A stretch of 64,000 nt of DNA, taken from positions 992,001 to 1,056,000 of the forward strand of contig NZ_CP091787.1 of NCBI RefSeq assembly GCF_022024035.1, in the 5' to 3' direction. The notes beneath the pieces were generated by a model, which was not told the DNA's origin, made no database searches, and saw only the letters and a program-made list of their open reading frames with translations. Below, one piece after another: positions 43,546 through 52,504 of this stretch. This DNA is from Prevotella sp. E13-17. Its GTDB lineage: Bacteria > Bacteroidota > Bacteroidia > Bacteroidales > Bacteroidaceae. Position 1 is the stretch's first letter, and the number at the start of each line of letters is the position of its first letter. The position numbers were made by a program, and so were the translations under genes.

Positions 43546-45705
43546 TTATTGTAATAATAGTCTGAATTTGGCAAACAGTGTGCGACCAGGCTTTTGCAAC
43601 TTATAATTGTCATAGATGGTCGCATCAAAGATGTTGTCGCAATCTAGCGAGATGCCGTATCGGCCGTGGTTCCAGGCATAGGTGATATTGGCGCCCACGA
43701 TGTTCTTCGTGGGAATACGGGCTTTGGTGCTCTTGCTGCCATAGGCTTCCCATGAGAGAAAGAACCAGTGTACCCACTGATGGTCTGCGCATAGAGATAG
43801 ATGATCACCTTTTTGCAACAAATCTCTCAGTGAGTAGCGAAGCTCAGCTGAGGAGAAGAGCCAAGGACGGTTGGGTACGCGGTTGTTGAAAGTTGCATTC
43901 TGCTGCCCGTTGTCAAGATAGCGCAGGCGGTTGCGTGCATCCTGCCAGCTGATGTTTCCTGTCAGCTGGAGCCTGCCATTCCAGTCGTAGCGCACCTCGC
44001 CCTCCAGACCTTTGATGTGGATGGCGGGTTCGTTGCTGTATTGCATCATTCCTTCCTTCTCAGCTATTTGAGGCTGTATGTAGTTGTCAACATAGCGGAG
44101 GAAACCGTTCACTTCATAAAATAATGTGTGTTGTCCGCCACGCAGAGTGCCGAAAAGACCAAGGTTCAGGTTGTCGCTGCTTTCAGGTTTCAGCGTCAGG
44201 TTTGCATAGATGGTGGTGCCATTGCCCAACAGTTCGCGTGCCAAAGGCAGACGCGTGCTATGCTCATAACTGGCTTTGAGAGCCAGTGCCTTCATGATTT
44301 CCACTCGTGTGCCAATGCCACCGCCCAAGCTATTCTTGGTGTTGCTGCCTTTTACGCTGCGAGAGTTGGTGAGGAAAGCCAGGTCTGTCTGTTCCACCGA
44401 CAGGTAGTTAACATAGTCTTTCAGAAAGAAAGTGTTATACATCCTGCCTTGCCACAGTGACTGGTTGTATGCCAAACCAATGATATGCTTCGCCAAAACA
44501 TCGTTGGCAGGTGTGAATTCCTGATCAACTTCATCCCATCGGTTGTTGCCAATGCGGTTCATGGCATAGGTGAAGTTAAGCAAGTGATAATCGGAAAGGC
44601 GATAGTTCAGTTCAGCCCGAACAACCGTTGTCGGCCGTTTGATATGGCGTAACTGAAAATTTCTGCCATTGATCTCGTTGTGTCCGCTGGAGATATAATC
44701 ACCGTTCCAGTCATATTGGCGATGGGCAGTGTCTGTAGCAATCGTGTGATCCCAGGTGTGCGAAAACGAGAAAATGGCACTAAGGTTTTCCGTTAGAAAC
44801 CGTCGTTTTTGGTAGTGGGCTCCGATACTCCAAGCTTTTGTATCGCGTTCGGCCATTCCAATGACACGTGTCTGAACCTGTCCGGTCTGCAGTTCCTTGT
44901 TGGTTAGCTGATAGCTGGCGTTTACAAAGAACTCGTCGGTCCACGATTGGTCTGTGACGCCCACTTCTACTTGTCCCAATGCCGACAGATAGCGGTCGTG
45001 GAAGCGCTTGCGGTTTGAAGGCAAATATTTTCGGCTGTCTTCATCCCACAGTTCCACTCCCTTCATCATATAGTCATTCTTGGAATTGTTGAAGCCAATG
45101 GTAGGTCGGACAATCAGTCGGTTGGGCAAAATGTATTGCGCGTTGAGATCGGCCTTATGCGTGTGGAAAGAGCCCACACCATAAGACATGTCAAGGTAGT
45201 TGGCCTTACGCTGGTTGGTCACAATGTTGATGGCTCCACCCAGTGCGTCGCTGCTTAGCCAGACGGGAACCACTCCTTTATAAATCTCTATGTGGTCTAT
45301 CATGCTGATGGGCAGGTTGGCCAAGGTGACTCCCGAGCCTTTTACGTCGAGTGGAATGCCGTCGATGAAGTAGCGCACGGCATTCCCCGACATGCCGTTG
45401 ATGCTCAGGTCGAAGTCAGATCCAAGTCCGCCTTCCTCTCGAATCTTCACACCCGACGTGCGGTCGATAATGCTGTTCAGGTTATTGATGCTCCCTGCAA
45501 AGGAGCGAATGTCAACGGCATTCACCGTCAGCGCACCTTCGCGCAGACGCTGTGTCTTGCTCTTTCCGGTGATGGTCACGTCGGTTAAAGTCACCGAATC
45601 GCGCATGTGGCTCTTCCGTAACTTCTGTGCTGAGGCTGTCGGCATACTGCCAATCCACAGCATGATAAGCATCATCGCAAGGATAATGTGGTTTTTTGTT
45701 CTCAT
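43546..45705 (-). CDS. TonB-dependent outer membrane receptor, B12-riboswitch controlled
   Basis: This 719-residue protein has a signal peptide ending PTASAQ, a plug domain (SVTLTDVTITGKSKTQRL then SIIDRTSGVKIREEGGLG and FDLSINGMSGNAVRYFIDGI) and a C-terminal beta barrel ending KPGRTLFAKFRLLLQ with a terminal aromatic-rich strand. It takes up a ligand through the outer membrane using TonB energy. The cobalamin riboswitch just upstream and the downstream cobalamin genes make a corrinoid the probable ligand. It heads the operon DUF4374-cbiL-cbiA-cbiP-cbiB. Confidence 0.92.
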   Translation of the reverse strand: MRTKNHIILAMMLIMLWIGSMPTASAQKLRKSHMRDSVTLTDVTITGKSKTQRLREGALTVNAVDIRSFAGSINNLNSIIDRTSGVKIREEGGLGSDFDLSINGMSGNAVRYFIDGIPLDVKGSGVTLANLPISMIDHIEIYKGVVPVWLSSDALGGAINIVTNQRKANYLDMSYGVGSFHTHKADLNAQYILPNRLIVRPTIGFNNSKNDYMMKGVELWDEDSRKYLPSNRKRFHDRYLSALGQVEVGVTDQSWTDEFFVNASYQLTNKELQTGQVQTRVIGMAERDTKAWSIGAHYQKRRFLTENLSAIFSFSHTWDHTIATDTAHRQYDWNGDYISSGHNEINGRNFQLRHIKRPTTVVRAELNYRLSDYHLLNFTYAMNRIGNNRWDEVDQEFTPANDVLAKHIIGLAYNQSLWQGRMYNTFFLKDYVNYLSVEQTDLAFLTNSRSVKGSNTKNSLGGGIGTRVEIMKALALKASYEHSTRLPLARELLGNGTTIYANLTLKPESSDNLNLGLFGTLRGGQHTLFYEVNGFLRYVDNYIQPQIAEKEGMMQYSNEPAIHIKGLEGEVRYDWNGRLQLTGNISWQDARNRLRYLDNGQQNATFNNRVPNRPWLFSSAELRYSLRDLLQKGDHLSLCADHQWVHWFFLSWEAYGSKSTKARIPTKNIVGANITYAWNHGRYGISLDCDNIFDATIYDNYKLQKPGRTLFAKFRLLLQ

Positions 45706-45784
45706 TTTACACTATTGGGCCTTGTCCCGAGGCATCCACGTCGTATCTGTTTTGTTGGCAGGACCAGCTTGGTCCCCCCCTCTT

Positions 45785-45950
45785 TTGGCAGGTTTCCTGA
45801 CTCTCTCCCTCAAAAAAGCCTGCCTTCCCGAATGATGGTTCAGTGGCTTTCTGACGACTTTTCCATAATGGAGATTACAGTAGCGGGCACTGTTCAGGTC
45901 TTGCACCTGATTCCCTCTCTTCCCCAGTGAAACACCGAGGAATCACCAAA
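45785..45950 (-). promoter_or_regulatory. Cobalamin riboswitch upstream of the receptor/cbi operon
   Basis: On the minus strand the aptamer shows GGGAATCAGGTGCAAGACCT, then TGCCCGCTACTGTAA (45875-45889), AAGCCACTG and the B12 box AGTCAGGAAACCTGCC (45787-45802), in the right order. The region between the aptamer and the ATG at 45705 has a small GGACC/GGTCC hairpin but no T-tract, so control is probably at translation. Confidence 0.93.
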
Positions 45951-45957
45951 TCGGTGG

Positions 45958-45965
45958 CAAAGGTA
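45958..45965 (-). promoter_or_regulatory. -7 box of the minus-strand receptor/cbi operon
   Basis: TACCTTTG on the minus strand, just upstream of the riboswitch. No clear -33 TTTG is seen. Its upstream region overlaps that of the divergent promoter at 45985-46016. Confidence 0.5.
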
Positions 45966-45984
45966 CAACATTTTTTTGACTAAA

Positions 45985-46016
45985 ATTGTCGGTTATTAAA
46001 AAAATGTGTATCTTTG
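45985..46016 (+). promoter_or_regulatory. Promoter of the plus-strand B12 operon
   Basis: ATTG (45985-45988), 20 bases, TATCTTTG (46009-46016). Transcription would start near 46020, just before the second riboswitch. Confidence 0.55.
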
Positions 46017-46049
46017 CAGCCGCATTGTTGTTGACAACACTGCCCACAG

Positions 46050-46200
46050 AGGTGCGCTTAACCGCGCTTAATTGGGAATAGGGGTGAAAATCTCCAACTG
46101 TCCCGCAGCTGTGAACTCCATTATGGCTCTTAAGCTGAACGCCATTGTCCATTTGAACGAGAAGGCGCTTGAGAGTGGAGGAAAGTCAGAAGACCAGCCT
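46050..46200 (+). promoter_or_regulatory. Cobalamin riboswitch upstream of the BtuB-like receptor operon
   Basis: The plus strand carries GGGAATAGGGGTGAAAATC, then CTGTCCCGCAGCTGTGAA, GCCATTG and the B12 box AGTCAGAAGACCAGCC (46184-46199). It is followed by a hairpin with T-tract at 46324-46360, so it probably works by transcription termination. Confidence 0.92.
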
Positions 46201-46323
46201 CTTGTAGGAATTTGCCGATATGCTTTCGATGTAAGAGCGTATGGCACAAGCAAATAACAAGACGTAGAAAGTGTGCAATTAATAACTGTGCATGTGTGTA
46301 TTATTATATAAGTAATAGATCAG

Positions 46324-46360
46324 GAGAACGTCCTGTCGTGAGATAGCACGTTCTCTTTTA
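46324..46360 (+). terminator. Riboswitch-linked terminator before the receptor gene
   Basis: GAGAACGT (46324-46331) pairs with ACGTTCTC (46348-46355), followed by TTTTA. It ends about 20 bases before the ATG at 46379, the expected place for the expression platform of a terminating riboswitch. Confidence 0.75.
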
Positions 46361-46378
46361 TACTTTAAAAAGGAATTG

Positions 46379-48505
46379 ATGAAACTCATTGCAATAGTGG
46401 CGGCACTGGTGTTTGGTTTCATGCCATCCGTGCAAGCCCAGAAATTGATACAGGGCGACAGCCTACAGGAGGTGGTGGTGACGGGTACAGGTACTCGTCA
46501 TCTGTTGCGTACAGCGCCTGTTCAGACAGAGGTGATCACCAGTCGTGACCTGCAACAGTTTGCAGGACGTAGCATCGAGGAGGTCTTAAGCAGTCTGTCG
46601 GCCAGCTTTGCCTTCAGCGAAGACGATATGGGATCGCACCTGCAATTGAACGGTCTTGGTAATAGCTATGTGCTGATACTGGTGGATGGGAAACGGCTGC
46701 ATGGCGACAATGGCGGACAGAACGACCTGGGGCTCATTGATCCGGCACGCATCGAGCGCATCGAGATTGTGAAAGGCGCAGCATCGGCTCTCTACGGCAG
46801 CGATGCTATTGCAGGTGTTATCAACATTATTACGCGCAAACAGGAAAGTAGTATTCAGATAGACCATGAAACACGCGGTGGAAGCTATGGTGACCTGCGC
46901 CAGCATAATGGCGTGGGCATAGCTTTTGGACACCTCAGAAGTTTTACAAACTTTCACTTCCGTCATGGTGATGGCTGGCAGAACACGGGGACGGAAGACC
47001 CTACGCAGATAGGTGGTCGCACCGTGACAGATTCACGCAATAAGACTGTCAACAGAAACGAGCTATGGCAGGTGGCCGAACGCCTGTCGTACCATCCGAT
47101 GAGTGGCATGGAAGTCTATGCTGAAGGGATGATGTATCATAAACGAATCTATCGCCCCAACGGTAAGTATTCCTTTGCCGATGTGCATGGCTACGACCTG
47201 TCTTACGACGATGCAGCCGTCTCGTCGGGCTGGTCTTGGCAGCGAAAGAATGGCACACAACTCAGTGCCGACATCAGTTGGAACCGCCATGCCTATTTCT
47301 ATGATTATACGTCAGAGAATGGATGGGTGGTGGAAAGTGATAACCCCGCAATACCTTTTATCTATTATAAGGGAGACCGCGCACTGCAGGCAGACCAGCG
47401 TCGCTTTCTCTCCCACCTGAAAGGAGTCTTCCGCTTGTCGGAGCATCATCGCCTGAGCACAGGCTATGATTATCGCTTTGACTGGCTGAAGGCCCCTTTG
47501 CGTATTAGTAAGGAGCGTGTGACAGACTGGACACAGGCTGTATATGCTCAGGATGAATGGAACCCATTGGCGAATCTGAACGTGACAGCGGGTCTCCGTC
47601 TGGACCACAACCAGCAGTTCGGACTGCACCTGACACCAAAGATCAGCGGTATGTGGAGTCTGGGCGATGTGGTATTGCGGGCTTCTTGGGCGCAGGGATT
47701 CAAGTCACCGACGCCTAAGGAGTTGCACTATCGCTATGTGCGCGATATGGGTGGCGTGCGTCTTTTTCTTGGCAATACCAACTTGAAACCGCAAACCAGC
47801 AACTACTTCTCGCTCGGTGCAGAGTATCACATCCGCCAGGTCAGCTTCAGTCTGACGGGATATTATAATAAGGTCGATCAGATGATTAATTTGGTAACCA
47901 TCCCCAAGCAGCAGGCGCCTGCCGACCTTTTGATACAGTATGCGCCAGCTTTTGTCAGGCAGTATAAGAACCTTGAGGATGCTTATACCACGGGTATCGA
48001 CTTTAATGTGAAATGGAATGTCACCAATGAAATTCAAATAGGTGGCGGTTATAGCCTCTTGCAGGCACGTGGCAGTGTGTATGATGAGGATACTGGGCAG
48101 TTGCATCGTATGACCATCGACGGAACGGCGCGCCATAAAGGCAACGTCTTTCTGACATGGAACCACCGTTTCTCGCCATCCTATCGTCTCGGCGTGGGAA
48201 TCTATGGCCGGGCTTCTTCTACACGATACTATGAGAATTATGGCAATGGTAAAGGTTATCAGTTGTGGCGTCTGTCCACCAATCATGACCTCTTCCGCCT
48301 GAAAACCATGACATGTAGGGTAGAGGCGGGCATTGACAACCTGTTCAACTACGTGGATCGCACACCGCATCTGCGTCATCTTGGCACCACCACGCCGGGC
48401 ACTACGGTCTATGCATCACTTGTTCTTCGATATAACCACGGCAAGAAGATAAACTATAATAAACATTATTCAACTTTAAAAACAAACAACAATGAAGAAG
48501 ATTAA
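46379..48505 (+). CDS. btuB: TonB-dependent receptor, BtuB-like
   Basis: This 708-residue outer-membrane receptor probably imports cobalamin. I start at the ATG at 46379, after AAAAAGGAATTG, not the TTG one codon earlier. The signal peptide ends SVQAQ; a TonB-box-like QEVVVTGTGTRHLL follows; the plug has LNGLGNSYVLILVDGKRL and ALYGSDAIAGVINIITRK; the barrel fills the remainder. It is the first gene behind the plus-strand riboswitch and terminator. Its end overlaps the CbiK gene by 14 bases. The symbol btuB is based on context and general similarity, not on ligand-contact residues. Confidence 0.9.
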   Translation: MKLIAIVAALVFGFMPSVQAQKLIQGDSLQEVVVTGTGTRHLLRTAPVQTEVITSRDLQQFAGRSIEEVLSSLSASFAFSEDDMGSHLQLNGLGNSYVLILVDGKRLHGDNGGQNDLGLIDPARIERIEIVKGAASALYGSDAIAGVINIITRKQESSIQIDHETRGGSYGDLRQHNGVGIAFGHLRSFTNFHFRHGDGWQNTGTEDPTQIGGRTVTDSRNKTVNRNELWQVAERLSYHPMSGMEVYAEGMMYHKRIYRPNGKYSFADVHGYDLSYDDAAVSSGWSWQRKNGTQLSADISWNRHAYFYDYTSENGWVVESDNPAIPFIYYKGDRALQADQRRFLSHLKGVFRLSEHHRLSTGYDYRFDWLKAPLRISKERVTDWTQAVYAQDEWNPLANLNVTAGLRLDHNQQFGLHLTPKISGMWSLGDVVLRASWAQGFKSPTPKELHYRYVRDMGGVRLFLGNTNLKPQTSNYFSLGAEYHIRQVSFSLTGYYNKVDQMINLVTIPKQQAPADLLIQYAPAFVRQYKNLEDAYTTGIDFNVKWNVTNEIQIGGGYSLLQARGSVYDEDTGQLHRMTIDGTARHKGNVFLTWNHRFSPSYRLGVGIYGRASSTRYYENYGNGKGYQLWRLSTNHDLFRLKTMTCRVEAGIDNLFNYVDRTPHLRHLGTTTPGTTVYASLVLRYNHGKKINYNKHYSTLKTNNNEED

Positions 48506-49559
48506 GTTCTTACTGACGGCCTTCTTGGCCATGACAATGAGCGCATCCTTTGTGGCTTGCGATGATGATGACAACACTCAGCAGAACAATTTTACGAAGT
48601 ATTTGTCAAGCGTGGAGTCGCAGGTGAAGACAAAGAAGGCCAAGAGCAATAACAAGAAAGCTCTGCTGCTTGTGGCTTTTGGCTCAACTTGGGAGAATGC
48701 CCACCAGACTTTCAAGGGAATTGTCAGTGACTATGAGAATGATCAGGCCTTCAAAGACTACGACGTTTATTTCTCTTTCACATCGGCTATCTGTATTAAT
48801 AAGAGCCGTGAAGGCGAGCACTACGAGAGTCAGGACTTCTATGCACCCAACTTCTGGCTGGAGGCTATTGGTCGTCAGCAGTACGAAGAGGTGCGCGTTC
48901 AGTCACTCCACGTCATCCCTGGCGAGGAGTTCCTGCGCCTGCGCGATAACTATATCAAGGACTTTAAGAACAATGTCTATGGCGATCTCGACGATCAGTA
49001 TCTTGAAGAGGGCGTCAAGGTGTTTGTCGGTGGTCCACTGATGGCCGAACAGGAGGATGTTGACGCAGTGGCTCAGGCTCTGAACAGCAACTTCAACCAG
49101 TATGTGAAGGATGGCAACGTGATGGCATTCTTGGGCCATGGTAACCCTGAGGGCTATAACTATGGCAATGGTAACGTGCGCTATGAGCAGTTGGAGACCG
49201 CTCTGCAGGCTATCAATCCAAACTATTACGTGGCTACGGTTGATATGGAGGGAAATCTGCTTGACGACCTCTACGATCGCATGAAGGACCGAGTGAAAGC
49301 TGATGCCACCATCACACTCCACGCTCTGATGTGTATTGCCGGTGACCATGCTCACAATGATATGTCTGGTATTGAGAACGAGGGCGACAGCTGGCGTGAG
49401 TTCTTCGCTGAAAAGGGATATAAATGCGAGTACGATGGCAATGATGCCAATGCGGCAAACACTTGTATTCTGAAAGGTCTTGGCGACTATGCCAATATCC
49501 GTGCTATCTGGAAGAAGCACACTAAGGAGGCTGTGGAGATGTTTGCCGAAGAGGAATAA
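48492..49559 (+). CDS. cbiK: CbiK-type sirohydrochlorin cobaltochelatase, lipoprotein form
   Basis: This 355-residue protein inserts Co2+ into sirohydrochlorin in CbiK enzymes. Core segments are ALLLVAFGSTWENAHQTF (near 55-72), QSLHVIPGEEFLRLRD with the first metal His, AFLGHGNPEGYNYGNG, and LHALMCIAGDHAHNDMSG with the later His. Unusually it has a lipoprotein signal (Cys23 in SFVACDDDDN); the acidic run after the Cys is the surface-export signal. A chelatase outside the cytoplasm cannot act on the cytoplasmic pathway directly, so it may handle metal or tetrapyrrole at the surface. It is between two TonB-dependent receptor genes in one riboswitch operon. Confidence 0.88.
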   Translation: MKKIKFLLTAFLAMTMSASFVACDDDDNTQQNNFTKYLSSVESQVKTKKAKSNNKKALLLVAFGSTWENAHQTFKGIVSDYENDQAFKDYDVYFSFTSAICINKSREGEHYESQDFYAPNFWLEAIGRQQYEEVRVQSLHVIPGEEFLRLRDNYIKDFKNNVYGDLDDQYLEEGVKVFVGGPLMAEQEDVDAVAQALNSNFNQYVKDGNVMAFLGHGNPEGYNYGNGNVRYEQLETALQAINPNYYVATVDMEGNLLDDLYDRMKDRVKADATITLHALMCIAGDHAHNDMSGIENEGDSWREFFAEKGYKCEYDGNDANAANTCILKGLGDYANIRAIWKKHTKEAVEMFAEEE

Positions 49560-49563
49560 CATC

Positions 49564-51633
49564 ATGACTAAAAGTGTTTTTTTAACGATGGCAGCACTCC
49601 TTTTGGGGAGTGCTGCTTTTTCGCAAGTTCATCAAATGGCTCGTCGCGATACCTTTCGCATCGCTCATAGCTACGATCTTAACCCTGTGGTTGTGACGGG
49701 TTCTGGGCATCATCAGCGCTTGAAGTCAACATCAACGCCTGTGCATGTGCTCTCTAAGCGGGAGATTCAAGAGCAAGGCATCACTACGATTGAAGATGCC
49801 TTGGTTCGCATGATGCCGCAAGTGTCAATGGCGCCTAACTCAATGGGCAACTTCCTCGAGCTCAACGGACTGGGAAATAAGTACATTCTCATACTCATTA
49901 ACGGGCAGAAACTTGGTGATGCTTCTGCCAGTGTTGACTTGCAGCGTATTGATATGGCCCGTGTGAAACGCATTGAGATTCTCGATGGGGCAGCATCATC
50001 GCTTTACGGATCTGATGCCATTGGTGGCGTCATCAATATCATCACCGACCAACCTGCTAAAACAGATGTGCTGCCTGTTGGCATTACGAGTTCTTCGCGC
50101 GTCAGTGGCGAGGGGAAAATGACTGAGAGCGTGACTCTCGATGTCTATAAGAATGGTTTTGGCTCCTATACATCGTTCACACACGATAGGGCAGATAGCT
50201 ACCAGACTTACACAGAGAAATATCAAAAAGGTAGTACCACACTGACGGAACCTACTATTGCACCTCTCTTCACGGGCTATCGGTCAAACCTTGTCAGTCA
50301 GAAGTTTACCTATTCCCCGTCCCGTCAGTTGGCCATGAATGCTGGATTCGAGTATAATCATAAGATAACGGATCGACCCAATACTCGTGCGGATATTACT
50401 GGTGGAACGGACTATGAGATGCGCTACAAGGGATTGCGCTGGAATGTGGGTGGTATCTATAAGTTTGATGCTAAAAACTCTATCCAAGCTGATGTTACGA
50501 TCGATCGCTTTCGTTATGGAAAAGAGTATGATGTGCCAACAAATACTTACGAGGTGGGCGACTATGTGCAGTCAAAGAAACAGCGAACCATCGAGAACCA
50601 GCTGAAAGCTATCCTCAGCTTGGTACCCCAAGGCACAACGATCGTGGGATCTGACTGGCGCCTGGATAAACTGATTGCTACCTCTGGAAGTATCAATGAG
50701 GAATCGTATATCTTAGCATATTATGCGCAACACGAACAGCGCTTCTTGGACCATTTCACTGCTACTGTTGGCGCGCGCTATGATTATCATAAAAGCTTTG
50801 GCAATCATTTCACACCTAAGTTGTCGCTCATGGGCTCGTTTGGTAATGTCAACTTGCGAGCAACCTACTCGGCAGGTTTCCGTGCGCCAGGTCTTGAAGA
50901 AATCTATTATCATTACTATTCAGTGAACCGCGGCAAACCTCAAATCACCTTTGGCAATAAAGAACTGTCGCCCGAGAAAAGCAACTACCTGTCACTGAAT
51001 GCGGAATATCGCACTCGCAATCTGGCTGTCAGTCTCACGGGCTTTTGGAATAGTATCTGGGATATGGTGGTTCGAAGGGATATTGATGTGACATCAACTA
51101 CCCTTACGATGCTTCAGGCAGAGTTTCCTGAGATGACAGCAACAGAGGCTGCTGCACTAACTCGTTATTCCATCTATCAAAACAGCGATCGTGGTGATGT
51201 TAAGGGACTGCAGATGAATGTGTCTGCCAATGTTTTAGAGGGGCTGAACCTCTCGGTCAACTATGCATGCACTTATGCGCGCTCAAAGAGTGGATCTGAT
51301 TGGACGATACTTGACCGTAGCATACGTAATGCCGCTACAATGGCAGTCAGCTATCATCACACTTGGAGACACTATACGTTGAACGTCAACCTGAACGGTC
51401 GTCTGCAGTCTAAGACCTATTATTCAGCTTATGAAAATGCTCCTGGATATGGCTTGTGGAATCTGCAGACCACCCATTCCTTTATGATCGGCAAACACCT
51501 GCTTGTAGAGCCAAGTCTGGGTGTTGATAATATCCTTGATAAGATAGATGCGCGTATTGACAGTACGAACCGGAAATATGCTCTTTTCTCTCCAGGACGG
51601 CGAGTGGTAGCTGGATTGCTGCTGAAGTTTTAA
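49564..51633 (+). CDS. TonB-dependent receptor, second of the plus-strand B12 operon
   Basis: This 689-residue receptor starts at 49564 (MTKSVFLTMAALLLGSAAFS), four bases after the cbiK stop; an upstream in-frame ATG at 49480 lies inside cbiK and lacks a signal. The TonB-box-like NPVVVTGSGHHQRLKST precedes a plug with LNGLGNKYILILINGQKLG and SLYGSDAIGGVINIITDQ, followed by the barrel. It resembles the BtuB-like receptor at 46379 and is probably a corrinoid or tetrapyrrole receptor. The pairing with a surface CbiK-type protein suggests a metal-tetrapyrrole ligand (inference). Confidence 0.9.
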   Translation: MTKSVFLTMAALLLGSAAFSQVHQMARRDTFRIAHSYDLNPVVVTGSGHHQRLKSTSTPVHVLSKREIQEQGITTIEDALVRMMPQVSMAPNSMGNFLELNGLGNKYILILINGQKLGDASASVDLQRIDMARVKRIEILDGAASSLYGSDAIGGVINIITDQPAKTDVLPVGITSSSRVSGEGKMTESVTLDVYKNGFGSYTSFTHDRADSYQTYTEKYQKGSTTLTEPTIAPLFTGYRSNLVSQKFTYSPSRQLAMNAGFEYNHKITDRPNTRADITGGTDYEMRYKGLRWNVGGIYKFDAKNSIQADVTIDRFRYGKEYDVPTNTYEVGDYVQSKKQRTIENQLKAILSLVPQGTTIVGSDWRLDKLIATSGSINEESYILAYYAQHEQRFLDHFTATVGARYDYHKSFGNHFTPKLSLMGSFGNVNLRATYSAGFRAPGLEEIYYHYYSVNRGKPQITFGNKELSPEKSNYLSLNAEYRTRNLAVSLTGFWNSIWDMVVRRDIDVTSTTLTMLQAEFPEMTATEAAALTRYSIYQNSDRGDVKGLQMNVSANVLEGLNLSVNYACTYARSKSGSDWTILDRSIRNAATMAVSYHHTWRHYTLNVNLNGRLQSKTYYSAYENAPGYGLWNLQTTHSFMIGKHLLVEPSLGVDNILDKIDARIDSTNRKYALFSPGRRVVAGLLLKF

Positions 51634-51640
51634 GTCATAA

Positions 51641-51676
51641 AGAAAGCGTGCTGCCCGTATGAGCAACACGCTTTCT
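51641..51676 (+). terminator. Hairpin terminator after the receptor operon
   Basis: AGAAAGCGTG (51641-51650) pairs with CACGCTTTCT (51667-51676), a perfect 10-bp stem with a 16-base loop. The T-tract is weak (CGTTAT). Confidence 0.65.
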
Positions 51677-51702
51677 CGTTATATAAAACAACTCTAGTTC
51701 TC

Positions 51703-51798
51703 TTAAATACTGTAAGTGTAGCTTTTTGAAATCAAAACGTTAGCCTCGTTCCAACTGCTAACTACGGTAGCTACAATCTTCTTTATCAATCTTTTCAT
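51703..51798 (-). CDS. Small protein of 31 residues, unrecognised
   Basis: A short gene starts at the ATG complementary to 51796-51798, preceded on its strand by the good ribosome-binding site AGAAAGGATAACGT, and ends at a TAA at 51703-51705. The peptide begins MKRLIKKIVATVVSSW and ends ISKSYTYSI: a basic amphipathic start followed by a polar end. A promoter (51881-51912) and an 80-nt leader with a hairpin (TCCGAC/GTCGGA, around 51829-51846) belong to it. It is alone between the receptor operon and the adenosyltransferase gene. I do not recognise a family; conservation in other species would settle whether it is real. Confidence 0.6.
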   Translation of the reverse strand: MKRLIKKIVATVVSSWNEANVLISKSYTYSI

Positions 51799-51880
51799 AC
51801 GTTATCCTTTCTTTACTTTAATTCTCATCCGACCCTTTGTCGGATTCACATCTTTTTTACTTTATAATCTTAATCGAGTG

Positions 51881-51912
51881 CAAAGGTAGCACGTTTCTTT
51901 CAAAATACCAAG
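51881..51912 (-). promoter_or_regulatory. Promoter of the 31-residue small protein
   Basis: On the minus strand CTTG (51909-51912), 20 bases, TACCTTTG (51881-51888). Confidence 0.6.
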
Positions 51913-51985
51913 CATTTACGTTGTTATAGATTGAAAAACAGTATAATAGTGACCTATGTCAAGAGCATATTTTTCATTCCGTTTG

Positions 51986-52017
51986 TTTGGAACGTATGTA
52001 TATTTTGTATATCTTTG
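51986..52017 (+). promoter_or_regulatory. Promoter of the adenosyltransferase gene, probably leaderless
   Basis: TTTG (51986-51989), 20 bases, TATCTTTG (52010-52017). The ATG at 52025 starts only 7 bases after the -7 box. Confidence 0.65.
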
Positions 52018-52024
52018 CCAAAGA

Positions 52025-52504
52025 ATGAAACAGATTTATACAAAGACTGGCGATGGCGGACAGACCTCGTTGCGGGGCGGTGAACGTGTGGAAAAGGACG
52101 ATATACGCATCGAAACGAATGGACAGATTGACCATCTGAATGCACTTTTGGGTGTCGTTCGCAGTGCCTTGGATGCACCTCTCATCCGACAGATACAGCA
52201 GGAGCTGATGGTGGTGATGAGTCATGTAGCCACACCCGAGGGCTGCGAGAATCCTAAGGCGCTTCATGTAGTAGCGCTTACGGACCAGATGGAACGCGAG
52301 ATTGATGCACTGACAGACAGTCGCGCTTTGGGATTTGTGGTGCCTGGCGACCATCGCGAAAAAGCTTTCCTTCATGTGGCGCGCACGCAGTGCCGAACGG
52401 TGGAACGTCGTTTGTGGACGTTACACAGGTCTTATCCCGTGGATGCTGATATCCTGATATTTTTCAATCGCTTGTCTGACTATTTATTTGCTCTTTCATT
52501 ATGA
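52025..52504 (+). CDS. ATP:cob(I)alamin adenosyltransferase, PduO type
   Basis: This 159-residue enzyme adds the 5'-deoxyadenosyl group to cob(I)alamin or cobinamide. The N-terminal ATP loop KQIYTKTGDGGQTSLRGGER is diagnostic, and the later FLHVARTQCRTVERRLW corresponds to the ARxxCRxAER motif. I start at 52025, at the family N-terminus; the longer frame to 51956 would start upstream of the promoter. It overlaps the following decarboxylase gene by 4 bases. Confidence 0.93.
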   Translation: MKQIYTKTGDGGQTSLRGGERVEKDDIRIETNGQIDHLNALLGVVRSALDAPLIRQIQQELMVVMSHVATPEGCENPKALHVVALTDQMEREIDALTDSRALGFVVPGDHREKAFLHVARTQCRTVERRLWTLHRSYPVDADILIFFNRLSDYLFALSL

